Shown here: positions 53,399-62,828 of the stretch, piece by piece
How positions within the stretch are numbered: the first letter of the stretch is position 1
Layout of the letters: the number at the start of each line of letters is the position of its first letter
DNA from: Bacteroidia bacterium
GTDB taxonomy: Bacteria > Bacteroidota > Bacteroidia > M30B66
Direction of reading: 5' to 3'
DNA: 64,000 nucleotides
Assembly: GCA_018401705.1 (NCBI GenBank)
Contig: JAGYKL010000015.1
Coordinates: forward strand, 29,813-93,812
Notes under the pieces: model-generated
Databases searched by the model: none
Told to the model about the DNA's origin: nothing
Seen by the model: only the letters and a program-made list of their open reading frames with translations
Program-made: the position numbers and the translations under genes

Positions 53399-56300
53399 TG
53401 AATTAAAGTTATGTTACCGTACAAATTATAAATCTGATCTTTTTCAAATATCGCCCTCAGTTTATAAACATAAACATCCTGTTTTAATGGGTCTCCTCCC
53501 CTGTTGTAATAGGTTCCATTCCAGACTTCATTGAAGTTTCTTGTTTCAAAAACCAAATGCCCCCACCTATCATAAATAGAGAAGTAATATACTGTAGGAG
53601 CTCTATCAAGTGAAGGTCTGAAGCCATCGTTAAGGCCATCTTCGTTAGGACTAAAAGAGCTAGGAAGAAAAATATTGGGTGAAGAAATTATGTAAATGTC
53701 ATCGAAAAGTGTGTCGGGGCAATTGTATTGATTATTGGCTATTAATGTGATATCAACAACTCCTGTATCAGGATTAAAGAATGTGTAATTTGAAGGGACC
53801 TCATTAGCTATAAGATCCTCATTAACAAACAACTCATAAACATCAGCAAAAGAGCTTGTATTAACTAAACCAATGATTGGAGTTGATTCAGTAATAGTTG
53901 TAGGAGAAATGAATAAGCCAGCTTGAGCCTTTGGATTAACCTGAATGATTTCTACCAAGACAGAATCATCAAAGCACAGGTCGCCTGAGGAAACATATAT
54001 CTCAACAGAATATAGCCCAGGTTCTTCATAAGTATGCTCCACCTGATTTAATTCTGAAAATTGTCCATCTCCAAATGCCCAGGAAACTGAATCCCCAAAT
54101 TGGGTGAGATTTGTAAATAACACTTTGTGTGGAACACATCCCAGTGCTGGCTCAAGGTCTACTTCTATTTGAGGCTGTCCAAGCACAAAAAAGCCTTTAT
54201 CAGCAGTATCTCTGCAAGCAAACTCATTTTCTGAAATGAGTTGAATTTGATTCAATCCAATTGATTGAAATTCAAGCTCAGGTTCAAAAGCACTAACAGA
54301 ATTTGATTCCCATAGCCAAGTAAACGCAGTTGCACCAAAGGAGTTATTGACCACAAATGCGCTAACTGGAGGTCCGCACACAGTATCAGAAACTAATGTA
54401 AATTCGCTGGTAGGACTTGGCAAAACATGTATGCTAACTTCAGCTGTATCAGGACAATCGGCGCCATTACCCTGGTAATTATGAGCAATTAACTGAGCAA
54501 CAATATCTCCTGATTCAGGCAGAACGATTATTGGTTCTGGCAGTATAGAGCCCGTGCCATCTGCAAAATGCCATTCAAATGAATTTGCTAGAGTTGAGTT
54601 ATTAAAGAACTGCACAGTTAGAGGCATACATCCTGTATCTGGGTTTACCGAAATATCAATTTCGGGATAAGGAATTACATCCACAGTTTGGAAAACTGTG
54701 TCTAAACAACCATTCTGCGGATTAACGCCAGCCAAGAAAATAGTTTGAGTGCCAGTAGTATCGTAAGAATGAGTCAAATTGTTGGTTAAAGATTGAAAAC
54801 CTTCACCATAATTGATTGAAAATCCTGCTGCGTTCGAGGAATTATTTTCAATGTTAATCTCATTGCTTTGACAAACAGATTCCTGATCAATTGAAAAGGA
54901 TAATTGAGGGCCAGGATAAACATTTACTGTGTTATTAACTGTGTCTGTTAAACAAAAATTAGATACAACTACGCTTACATTGTAAGTTCCTGGTGTATCA
55001 TAAATATGAGAAACAGAATCCCCGGTCATACCGGTATTATCGCCAAAATCCCAAAGGTAAAATGAAAGATCACCCAGGGGAAACGAGAAGTTTGCTTCAA
55101 ATGGAGCACAACCATTAATTGGGGTTTGATTAACCGGATTTAGTTGAGTTGGATAAACAACAATTGGCACAGAAAAGCTTGAAGTGCCGCAAGTATTTCC
55201 AATGTTGAGTTCTATAATGATATTGCTGAGTGTGTCTATACTCGTGTAGGTTTGCGAGCCAGGCAAGGAATCTGTTGAAGAAGCTCCATTACCAAAATCC
55301 CATGAGAACCAATCAGGTGAGCCATAACTTACGTTTTGGAAGATTGGAGTGAAAGGTGAACAGCCTTGACTGTAGTCGGTACCTATTTCGGCAACAGGAA
55401 TTGGCCTAATAACTATAGAATCGAGCGCGAAGCTTGAGCCACACATGTTTGTGACCTGCAATTCTACAAAGTATAAAGAGTCTGCAATAATTGGAGCTTC
55501 AAACAAAGGCATTAGCGGAATAGTCTCGCTGGAGCCTAGAAACAAAGGACCAAAATCCCAAGAATAACTTATCATTAAACCTGATGAGTTATTTGTTAAA
55601 GTACTTTGAAAAGGTCCGCATTCCATAATATCCTCAATCTGAAAAGATGCAACAGGAGGCGCCAATGTGCTAACGAAAGCAGTATCTCTTCTCTCGCAAC
55701 CGGCATTAGATGAGCATATTAGCTCAATAGAGAAATCACCCTCAATAGCTATTTCAAATATTGGAGATGAATCGGTTGACTGAAAAATGATACCATTGTC
55801 ACTTAAGTTTCTGATAAGCCAATCGAAAGTCATTGGCGGACCAAGGCTCGTGTTAATTACCTGAAAAGGAGTGTTTATACAAATTAGTGGGTTAACAACG
55901 AAACTAGGTATTGGCATCGGTAAAACTGCAGCAATCAAAGTATCTCTGTTTATGCAAGAGTTTGCTGGATTCTGGTAAGTATAGATAATTTCATTATCAC
56001 CTACCAAAGCTTGATTTGGACAAAACTCACCAAGAACAGCATCCGTTATTCCATTTCCAGCCCAAACACCTCCAGTTGGATTAGCCAATGGGAAAGTAAT
56101 GCAATCATCATCTCTACAAAATTCATCATCGTTGCTAATTGAAACAATTGGTAAAGGATTCACGACAAACTGAATTGTGTCTTTTACTTCACACGAACCG
56201 ATGCCAATTGAATAAACGGCCTCATGAGTTCCAAGGCTATCGCCGGAAAAGATTCCTGATGATGAGAGCCAATCAGGACTAATCCATTGTCCTCCGACAG

Positions 56301-59300
56301 GAGAGCCAATTAATGAATAATCATCTTCAGAAAAACAAAATGCAGTATCCAATCCAGCACTAACGGGTAAAGGTTGAATTACTGTTATTTGGAGAGAATC
56401 AATGCTTTGACAAGCATTTGCATCTGAATAAGTGTAATAAACCCAAAACAAACCTGTTGATGAAGGTGTGAAAACCGCAGTATCTAACTGAGAATCAAAG
56501 TTATTCTCAAAGCTGAGGTCATTCCCAGTCCACTGCCCTCCTACCGGGGTTGCAGTTATTGGAGAACCGTAAGGAGTAAGACAAACATTTAGAGCCAAAG
56601 GATCGATTTGAATTTGAGGCAATAAATCAACAATGGCGGTTAGGTTATCAGAAGCTGTGCAGCCTGTAGCCAAAGAAGTAAATGTGTAGGTCAAAACCTG
56701 AGGACCAATTCCAGCTATTGACGGGTCGAAAATTCCTAAAGTAGCATCTGTAATACCGATTCCTGACCAAACCCAAGTTCCTCCAGAATTTGGAATTTCT
56801 CCGCTAATGGGAGCCGGCATTCCATTCAAACAAGTGGAAAAATCAGGACCTGCATCTACAAAAGGAAGATCAACCACAGTGACTAAAAGGCTATCAGTTT
56901 GAGCACAATAGCCAAGTCCGACAGAATAAATAACTCTAAAAATGCCAATTGTATCTGGATTGAAAATACCTGAGGAAGTAACAATACCGTTAATATCAGA
57001 CCAGACCCCACCTATTTCTGAAGCAAAGAGTTGAAATGGACTTGAGTTATAACATACGATAGTATCGCTTGTAATTTCAAGTGGTTCAGGAACTACAATG
57101 GTAAATAAGGCAGTGTCTACACCTGCACATCCAACTTGAGAAATAGTATAAATTACAGTATCAATCCCAATAGAATTGGTTGTGTACAAACCTGTAGGAC
57201 TAACATTGTCGCCGGTCCACGCTCCACCAGAAGGACTTCCATTTAACTGAATGGGATTGGGATTTAAACAAATAGTTTGATTAGGTCCAGCATCAACAAC
57301 AGGAACATTATTGACTGTGACTGTAGCTACATCAGTTGCTTCGCATGAGTTGCCATCTGTAATTGTAACAGTGTAATTTGTAGTAGCAGAGGGGTTTGCC
57401 GCAACTGTTGAACCAGTTGTTGGAGTAATTGAAGTTGAAGGAGACCAAGAGTAAGTATATGGAGCTAAACCGCCAGAACCTACCGCGATTAAGTCGACGG
57501 TTCCTCCGTTACAAATTTCAGGATCATTAACTGTAACAGAAGGAGAACCATTTACTTGAATTGTGAGGGCATCGGTTGCAAGGCAAGTACCCGAGCCATA
57601 AGTGTAGGTTAAGTTAAAAGTGCCAACAGTTGACGGATTAAATAAGCCACCAGTGCTAACTCCTGTTCCTGACCACGAGCCTCCGTTAGGAGTACCATTT
57701 AATTGAATTGCCGGCACGCCTTGACAAACATTTAAATCAGGCCCTGCATTTGCAGGGCTGGGATTAACAACATCTACAGTTAACTGATCGCTTGCGCTGC
57801 AACCATTGACATCTGTGAATGAGTATGTTAAATTAACTGGTCCTAAACCACTTGGAGTGAAAGCCCCAGCTGAGGTTACGCCAGCTCCTGACCATGTGCC
57901 ACCTGCAGGAGTTCCATTTAATTGAGTTACCTGAGGAACATTACAGATTGTTTGATTTGGCCCAGCGTTTACGCTAGGGAGCTGATTCACAGTAACCGTT
58001 GAAGTTGCCGAATTAGTGCAAGAATTATTATCAGAAATAAAAACAGTATAAACAGTTGATGAGCTTGGAGTAGCATTAACGCTAGCTCCTGTTGAAGTGC
58101 TTAAAGAGCCAGCAGGAGACCAAACATAAGTATAAGGCCCCAGACCTCCAGATCCTGAAGCAGTAAGAGTTGCAGAAGCACCATTGCAAATTGTTGAGCT
58201 GTTTACACTCACATTTGGGAGAGATAGAACAGTTATGGTTAATTGATCGGAAACAGCGCAAGGGCCTGTTCCGAATGAATAAGTTAGATTAAATGCTCCA
58301 ACTGTGTTGGGATTGAAAACCCCTGATGTAGTAACGCCAGCTCCTGACCAGTTACCTCCTGTTGGGGTTCCAGATAATTGTATAGAAGAGCTTCCAACGC
58401 AAATGGATTGATCAATTCCAGCATTAGCAGGTGTGGGAGTAATTACATTAATTATCACTTGGTCCGTTTGGGGCGGACAGCCCGTTGAACCAGCTGGAGT
58501 GAAGGTATAAGTTAAAGGAAAACTTCCCACCGTGCCCGGTGTGAATACACCTGATGAAGCAACCCCAGTTCCTGACCAGATACCTCCAGCAGGGCTTCCT
58601 ATTAATTGAATAGGTGGCGAACCCACACAGACAGATTGATCTAAACCAGCATTTACGGTTGGAGCAAGATTAATAGTCATAGGATGACTTATCGATGCGT
58701 TGCAACCCGATGAACCTGTCATATTAGCTGATAGAGTAATGGTATAGGTTCCTTGCGCGCTAAATGAAAATGAAGGAGAAACAGAATTCGAACTACTACT
58801 TCCAGTAAAATTCCATCCAGAAGCAGGAGATACGGCCCAAGAATATGTGTAAGTTGGCGTTCCACAAGCATTTGATGAAACTACCGTAGTATTGTTTGCT
58901 GTTGTAGTAACATTAGGAGGAATGCATCCATAATTAGGACTTAAGGAGAACTGCGGATTTGGAGGAGGTACCACACAAACTGGAACTGACATGGTATCAA
59001 GTCCGCATGTATTGGCTATCCAAAGTTTCACTCGGTAAGAACCTGCAGAATTAAAAGTAACATTGAGCAAGTCAGAACCTTGAGTCCAAATATCAAAATC
59101 GACCGGATCAGGAAAACCGTTATTATTCCCCATGCTTGCGGCTGAGGCAGTCCACCCTGCTGCAGGTGAAATGGTCCAATAGTGAATTGCAGCATTATCA
59201 ATACAAGTATAACCCGCACTGGGATCAATGAAAACACCCTGATCTGAAACGTTACTGAATTCAAGTGAAGACCCTGCACAAACAATTGAGTTAGGAGGAG

Positions 59301-59697
59301 TAACAAGCGCGCTTGGAGGAGATGATATTACAATTGGAGAAACGGCAGCAGTAAAAGGTGAAAGAGTCGGATTTGTAGCAGTAATAGTTGCTCCAAAGAC
59401 ATTGTTTGTCGCTTGAAAACTTGATCCACAAGAATTATCCAGATATGTATGAGTGACAGAAGGAGGTAATGTAGCCTGAGTGAAGTTTAGAATTGGACTT
59501 CCGTCACCGAAATCAACAGTATAATTTGTTGAAGCAGGATTGGTAGCTACGTTTGTTATTGGAAATGTGAGCGTATAAGGAGCACATCCGGCTGTATTAC
59601 CATTAGAATTAAAACCAAGTGTTAGTTGCGTTAAGCCATCATAAGGCAGCACTAGCAGCAATACTAGTATCAATAACAACTTCAAACAATTTTGCAC
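53395..59697 (-). CDS. Giant PKD/Ig-like surface protein with gliding-motility C-terminal domain (CHU_C, T9SS type B)
   Basis: 2100 residues from the GTG at 59697, which gives a signal peptide MQNCLKLLLILVLLLVLPYDG (cleaved near LTQ); the frame is open back to a TTG at 59748. A PKD domain (VDFGDGSP) and Cys-paired segments with PAAGWT-type loops are followed by about eleven modules of about 80 residues with the pattern NAGxDQxxCxG, LxGxPxGGxWSGxGV and FxPxxxGxxxLTYT, alternating with VNxxxICxGxxxxLxAxGSGGxxPYTYxWSP modules of SprB-repeat type. Then come PKD domains and the CHU_C end (SFSPNEDGLNDGFRP, YDRWGHLVFET). The order of features is collinear with the next gene, so the two are old tandem duplicates. 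Predicted surface-exposed by T9SS. Confidence 0.9.
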   Translation of the reverse strand: MQNCLKLLLILVLLLVLPYDGLTQLTLGFNSNGNTAGCAPYTLTFPITNVATNPASTNYTVDFGDGSPILNFTQATLPPSVTHTYLDNSCGSSFQATNNVFGATITATNPTLSPFTAAVSPIVISSPPSALVTPPNSIVCAGSSLEFSNVSDQGVFIDPSAGYTCIDNAAIHYWTISPAAGWTASAASMGNNNGFPDPVDFDIWTQGSDLLNVTFNSAGSYRVKLWIANTCGLDTMSVPVCVVPPPNPQFSLSPNYGCIPPNVTTTANNTTVVSSNACGTPTYTYSWAVSPASGWNFTGSSSSNSVSPSFSFSAQGTYTITLSANMTGSSGCNASISHPMTINLAPTVNAGLDQSVCVGSPPIQLIGSPAGGIWSGTGVASSGVFTPGTVGSFPLTYTFTPAGSTGCPPQTDQVIINVITPTPANAGIDQSICVGSSSIQLSGTPTGGNWSGAGVTTSGVFNPNTVGAFNLTYSFGTGPCAVSDQLTITVLSLPNVSVNSSTICNGASATLTASGSGGLGPYTYVWSPAGSLSTSTGASVNATPSSSTVYTVFISDNNSCTNSATSTVTVNQLPSVNAGPNQTICNVPQVTQLNGTPAGGTWSGAGVTSAGAFTPSGLGPVNLTYSFTDVNGCSASDQLTVDVVNPSPANAGPDLNVCQGVPAIQLNGTPNGGSWSGTGVSTGGLFNPSTVGTFNLTYTYGSGTCLATDALTIQVNGSPSVTVNDPEICNGGTVDLIAVGSGGLAPYTYSWSPSTSITPTTGSTVAANPSATTNYTVTITDGNSCEATDVATVTVNNVPVVDAGPNQTICLNPNPIQLNGSPSGGAWTGDNVSPTGLYTTNSIGIDTVIYTISQVGCAGVDTALFTIVVPEPLEITSDTIVCYNSSPFQLFASEIGGVWSDINGIVTSSGIFNPDTIGIFRVIYSVGLGYCAQTDSLLVTVVDLPFVDAGPDFSTCLNGMPAPISGEIPNSGGTWVWSGIGITDATLGIFDPSIAGIGPQVLTYTFTSLATGCTASDNLTAIVDLLPQIQIDPLALNVCLTPYGSPITATPVGGQWTGNDLSFENNFDSQLDTAVFTPSSTGLFWVYYTYSDANACQSIDSLQITVIQPLPVSAGLDTAFCFSEDDYSLIGSPVGGQWISPDWLSSSGIFSGDSLGTHEAVYSIGIGSCEVKDTIQFVVNPLPIVSISNDDEFCRDDDCITFPLANPTGGVWAGNGITDAVLGEFCPNQALVGDNEIIYTYQNPANSCINRDTLIAAVLPMPIPSFVVNPLICINTPFQVINTSLGPPMTFDWLIRNLSDNGIIFQSTDSSPIFEIAIEGDFSIELICSSNAGCERRDTAFVSTLAPPVASFQIEDIMECGPFQSTLTNNSSGLMISYSWDFGPLFLGSSETIPLMPLFEAPIIADSLYFVELQVTNMCGSSFALDSIVIRPIPVAEIGTDYSQGCSPFTPIFQNVSYGSPDWFSWDFGNGASSTDSLPGSQTYTSIDTLSNIIIELNIGNTCGTSSFSVPIVVYPTQLNPVNQTPINGCAPFEANFSFPLGDLSFYLWDFGDNTGMTGDSVSHIYDTPGTYNVSVVVSNFCLTDTVNNTVNVYPGPQLSFSIDQESVCQSNEINIENNSSNAAGFSINYGEGFQSLTNNLTHSYDTTGTQTIFLAGVNPQNGCLDTVFQTVDVIPYPEIDISVNPDTGCMPLTVQFFNNSTLANSFEWHFADGTGSILPEPIIVLPESGDIVAQLIAHNYQGNGADCPDTAEVSIHVLPSPTSEFTLVSDTVCGPPVSAFVVNNSFGATAFTWLWESNSVSAFEPELEFQSIGLNQIQLISENEFACRDTADKGFFVLGQPQIEVDLEPALGCVPHKVLFTNLTQFGDSVSWAFGDGQFSELNQVEHTYEEPGLYSVEIYVSSGDLCFDDSVLVEIIQVNPKAQAGLFISPTTITESTPIIGLVNTSSFADVYELFVNEDLIANEVPSNYTFFNPDTGVVDITLIANNQYNCPDTLFDDIYIISSPNIFLPSSFSPNEDGLNDGFRPSLDRAPTVYYFSIYDRWGHLVFETRNFNEVWNGTYYNRGGDPLKQDVYVYKLRAIFEKDQIYNLYGNITLIH
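55930..58660 (-). repeat. Run of about eleven tandem protein modules encoded as degenerate DNA repeats
   Basis: Within the upstream giant gene, repeat units of about 230-260 bases each encode the module NAGxDQxxCxGxxxIQLxGxPxGGxWSGxGV...FxPxxxGxxxLTYxF. They are close enough in DNA for similar strings to recur (for example the stretch coding for PxGGxWSGxGV around 57220, 57670, 57890, 58360 and 58590), making recombination between units possible. Unit number is read from the translated sequence and could be off by one or two at the degenerate end. Confidence 0.65.
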
Positions 59698-59748
59698 TCG
59701 ATTAGCTGAAAAGTTAGGTATGTAATAATACAAAAAAACTGCAGTCAA

Positions 59749-60056
59749 AAAGAGGCTATACGAGATCTAGATAAATGAGTTATAATTATTAAATAACGAA
59801 GCATTTCTGATGCGAAAAATCAGTTTTGATTACACTTAAACTTTCGGCTACCTTAGTGAGACATTTGATTTGATTAGGCTCATTCTTGTTCAATCTCTTG
59901 AGTATTTGCTTTTGGTATTTATCGCCAATCGGTAAAGTTGAGTCGAAAATGACGTTACAGACTTATAAACCGACCTACTTTTCTGAGTTTCTAAGTTCTA
60001 GAGCGCCCGATTTCTTAACGCTTTAGCTGAAAAATTAAAGAACGAGACTTTTTCAA
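59749..60056. other. 308-base intergenic gap between the giant genes and amtB
   Basis: No ORF or RNA gene recognised. It holds a short hairpin, CTGAT (59807-59811) with ATCAG (59819-59823). No perfect TAnnTTTG box is found on the minus strand for the giant genes, so their promoter cannot be placed. Composition is like the rest of the window. Confidence 0.5.
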
Positions 60057-61394
60057 TTACTGCATCTGTTCACCATGTTGGCTTAAATCCAAACCAATTT
60101 CTTCATGTTCTAGCTTAACTCTTATAGGAAGAACGGCATTCACAAATTTGAACAATAAATATGATCCACCGAAGGTGAAAACAGCAACAATAGCTAAAGC
60201 GAGAATATGGTTTAGAAATAACTGATTACCACCATAAAGCAAACCATCTGCACCGTCTGGGTTAACAGTTGAAGAGGCTAGAACGCCAGTTAGAATCATT
60301 CCGGAAATCCCTCCAACTCCATGGCAAAGGAAAACATCAAGAGTGTCGTCTAAAGTCGATTTTGTTTTGAAGTGAACGGCAATATTTGACACAATAGCCG
60401 AAAAGACTCCAATAAAAATGGCAGAGCCCACGGAAACAAATCCCGCCGCAGGCGTGATAGAAACCAGTCCGACTACAGCACCGATACAAGCTCCCAAAGC
60501 TGAAGGCTTACGGCCAAGGAAGCCATCAAAGAAAATCCATGTTATCATAGCTGCCGCAGAAGCAGTATTTGTAGTGAGAAAAGCTTGCACAGCAATGCCG
60601 TTAGCTCCAAAAGCAGAACCAGCATTGAAGCCAAACCATCCAAACCAAAGCATGCCAGTTCCCAGCATTACAAATGGGATATTAGCGGGTGAATGAGCTT
60701 GACTTCTTAAGTGATTTTCTCTTCTTCCCAAAACCATTGCTCCTGCAAGAGCAGCGAAACCGGCAGCCATGTGAACAACAGTTCCCCCGGCAAAATCAAG
60801 TACTCCCCAATTGCGTAGAAATCCGTTGGGATGCCAGGTCCAATGTGCCAATGGACAATAGATAATCAGACAAAACAGCACCATAAAAAGTAAATAGCTT
60901 GAGAATCGGACTCTTTCAGCAAAAGAGCCAGTAATTAAGGCTGGGGTGATTATGTCAAATTTCAGTTGAAAAAGCGCAAAAAGCACTAGTGGTAGTCCGG
61001 GCGACAAGGCTTCATTAGCAGCTAAACCAACATTTCTAAAGAAGAAGAATGAAAATGGATTACCAATCAGTCCATATCCCTCTGAGCCAATACTATCTCC
61101 AAAAGCAAGACTAAAACCAATAACAACCCAAAGCAGAGAAATAACTCCCATAGAAATGAAGCTTTGCAACATTGTAGATATGATATTCTTTTTGGTAACC
61201 ATACCACCATAAAAGAATGAAAGTCCAGGCGTCATCAGAAGAACTAAGCCTGTTGCGGTAAGCATCCATGCAACATCTGCTTTATCGATGCCTTCAGCAG
61301 ACTCTGAACTTCCTGATTCGGGCAAAGCGAGTCCGATTATACTAATAAGGACAACAATCAAAAATGGAAACAACCACTTCATATCTAAATTCAT
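60057..61394 (-). CDS. amtB: Ammonium transporter (AmtB)
   Basis: 445 residues with eleven predicted membrane helices preceded by a signal-like segment (MKWLFPFLIVVLISIIGLALPESG). It has DVAWMLTATGLVLLMTPGLSFFYGGMV, GPLAHWTWHPNGFL-type pore segments, the FAGGTVVHMAAGFAALAGAMVLG stretch with a pore His, and FLCHGVGGISGMILTG with the second His of the twin-His motif. The cytoplasmic C-terminus is short. It moves ammonium or ammonia across the inner membrane. No glnK partner follows, unlike in most bacteria. It has its own promoter (61413-61420). Confidence 0.95.
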   Translation of the reverse strand: MNLDMKWLFPFLIVVLISIIGLALPESGSSESAEGIDKADVAWMLTATGLVLLMTPGLSFFYGGMVTKKNIISTMLQSFISMGVISLLWVVIGFSLAFGDSIGSEGYGLIGNPFSFFFFRNVGLAANEALSPGLPLVLFALFQLKFDIITPALITGSFAERVRFSSYLLFMVLFCLIIYCPLAHWTWHPNGFLRNWGVLDFAGGTVVHMAAGFAALAGAMVLGRRENHLRSQAHSPANIPFVMLGTGMLWFGWFGFNAGSAFGANGIAVQAFLTTNTASAAAMITWIFFDGFLGRKPSALGACIGAVVGLVSITPAAGFVSVGSAIFIGVFSAIVSNIAVHFKTKSTLDDTLDVFLCHGVGGISGMILTGVLASSTVNPDGADGLLYGGNQLFLNHILALAIVAVFTFGGSYLLFKFVNAVLPIRVKLEHEEIGLDLSQHGEQMQ

Positions 61395-61412
61395 AATAGA
61401 TTATATTTTACG

Positions 61413-61420
61413 CAAAACTA
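61413..61420 (-). promoter_or_regulatory. Putative -7 box of amtB
   Basis: The minus strand reads TAGTTTTG, a perfect TAnnTTTG match, 18 bases before the amtB ATG. No TTG at the -33 position. Confidence 0.45.
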
Positions 61421-61510
61421 AAACATCATTGATGCATAATCACTATTTTTTCCAGCCAATTGATGAATTATTCACTTAGAAAAATACAATTTAATGCATA
61501 ATAAAAATTA

Positions 61511-61756
61511 TCAACATCTCTGTTGACAAAATCAACCGTTTGAAACGGATATAAACGTTTAAAACTTGACATGATTCAAAATTTCGGCCTATCTTAGAAT
61601 TGGAGGGAGGAAGCGGCCGGCCCCTGGCTGCACAATCATAATCACTTAATTTTCAAATGATTAAGACATTTAAATATCCGTTTCTAAACGCTTATAATCG
61701 ACTATAAGAAGAATTAGACATCCAACGGATGCATTATTCTATAAGCGTTTAGAAAA
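61511..61756 (+). ncRNA. Structured intergenic region, candidate small RNA or mobile-element remnant
   Basis: Most of the 362-base gap between amtB and the gene at 61757 is structured. A perfect hairpin TCAACA/TGTTGA sits at 61511-61526. TTGACA (61566-61571) and TATCTT (61590-61595), 18 bases apart, look like promoter boxes. Then comes a GC-rich island with a 6-bp hairpin (GCGGCC 61613-61618 with GGCTGC 61626-61631). An 11-bp inverted pair links 61542-61552 with 61674-61684. Finally a perfect 16-bp inverted repeat, TTTCTAAACGCTTATA (61681-61696) with its complement (61740-61755), spans 43 bases. A transcript of about 150 bases from about 61601 ending in the long hairpin would fit, but there is no match to a known RNA family. 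Confidence 0.3.
61681..61755. repeat. Perfect 16-bp inverted repeat
   Basis: Arms TTTCTAAACGCTTATA (61681-61696) and TATAAGCGTTTAGAAA (61740-61755), separated by 43 bases. The right arm ends one base before the stop codon of the minus-strand gene at 61757. The loop contains a small hairpin (ATCC/GGAT around AAC). The arms are too long to be chance at this AT content. Confidence 0.85.
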
Positions 61757-62470
61757 TCAAGGTTTAACGTAGGTCGTTTCTCCAACAGTTGCATTAAAAA
61801 CTGTTCCGGCTAAGATCTCGGCTTCCTTGCCCTTCATGAACAAGGCTGGCCAAAAGATTAGTGCCGCAATACCAATAGATTCTGCACTCTTATTCTCTCC
61901 TTCACGAAAAATATTACCAGAAAGCATAACCTCTTGACCATCAACAGCCAAAACCGAACTCACCTGAATGAATAATTCACCCTGCTTACCAAGCTCTTTT
62001 GCCTTCTCGGCTTTAGTAACAACTCCTTTCAGGCTCTGACCTGCTTTGATTAAAGTTACACCTTGAATCTCTACAACATTCTTTACCTTGAAGTAAACAA
62101 CTTGGCCTGGTAAAATTGACTTTGAACTGATAGTTTCAGCTAATTCAATTTGAATAGTTGTACCTGCTTTTAGTAAATACACACCTTCAACAATCAATGA
62201 TTCAGAAGTTTTCTGTTCTTCAATGTTATTGGTAAATACATCTTTGGAACCATTCGGATATTTAATCATAAAAACATCCGATTTTGAAATAATTATAGTT
62301 GGTCCAGATTGATAATCAAACTTTTTGTAAATAATCTCTTTAGGATTAATCTCTATAATTTTTGCCTTAATCTCGTCACCCAATTTCGTTGTTATGATGT
62401 CCTGAGCTAATAAATTCGAGCCTAGAATGCATAGCGCCATCAAAAAAGAGAGTTTCACTAGTCTATTCAT
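61757..62470 (-). CDS. Exported protein of unknown function
   Basis: 237 residues with a signal peptide (MNRLVKLSFLMALCILGSNLLA). The N-terminal part resembles short Bacteroidota proteins with the pattern QDIITTKLGDEIKAKIIEINPKEI followed by YxxxDxxxGPTxxISKSDVFMIKYPNG. The C-terminal half has two LLKAGT/LIKAGQ-type strands with IxIELAETISSKSILPGQVVYFKV, which looks like a beta-barrel or SH3-like fold. No family recognised with confidence. It is a stand-alone gene between the structured intergenic region and the DUF721 gene. Confidence 0.6.
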   Translation of the reverse strand: MNRLVKLSFLMALCILGSNLLAQDIITTKLGDEIKAKIIEINPKEIIYKKFDYQSGPTIIISKSDVFMIKYPNGSKDVFTNNIEEQKTSESLIVEGVYLLKAGTTIQIELAETISSKSILPGQVVYFKVKNVVEIQGVTLIKAGQSLKGVVTKAEKAKELGKQGELFIQVSSVLAVDGQEVMLSGNIFREGENKSAESIGIAALIFWPALFMKGKEAEILAGTVFNATVGETTYVKP

Positions 62471-62534
62471 TATTTAAACAAGTTTAATTTTATTTAATGC
62501 TCTGACTATATGATTTAAAAGAAGAAAATCACTT

Positions 62535-62828
62535 TTACCTAATAACCATTTCTTTTACTATTTCTTCTCCAGCCTCATCATTAAGATTTTTAATAATTCG
62601 GGATTTGGCAAAAGAAAGTTCATTTCTCATGGGCGCTGAGTCTAAATCGACATACAGAGTGCCATTAAACATTTTTACATCTTTGGTATGTTTAGCAATC
62701 ATTGGCCCCATCAGCTCGTTCCATGATTGAAGAAGGCGGAATTCCTTATATCGATTGTTCAATCCATACTGCCTTAAAAACAGGTCAATGACTTCAGAAA
62801 CAGGATTCTCATTACTTTTTCGTTTCAT
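62535..62828 (-). CDS. DUF721 family protein
   Basis: 97 residues. The pattern VIDLFLRQYGLNNRYKE...LQSWNELMGPMIAKHTKDVKMFNGTLYVDLDSAPMRNELSF is the DUF721 (DciA-like) domain, often found next to recF or dnaA. Relatives of the type called DciA act as loaders of the replicative helicase in bacteria without DnaC; the short length here matches. The start overlaps the recF stop by four bases, so the two are translationally coupled. Confidence 0.85.
   Translation of the reverse strand: MKRKSNENPVSEVIDLFLRQYGLNNRYKEFRLLQSWNELMGPMIAKHTKDVKMFNGTLYVDLDSAPMRNELSFAKSRIIKNLNDEAGEEIVKEMVIR

Noticed and set aside
59028..59306. Minus-strand ORF of 92 codons inside the upstream giant gene
   Set aside because: Shadow frame without a family match.
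60418..60696. Plus-strand ORF of 92 codons opposite amtB
   Set aside because: Pro/Ala-rich product typical of an antisense shadow of membrane-helix codons.
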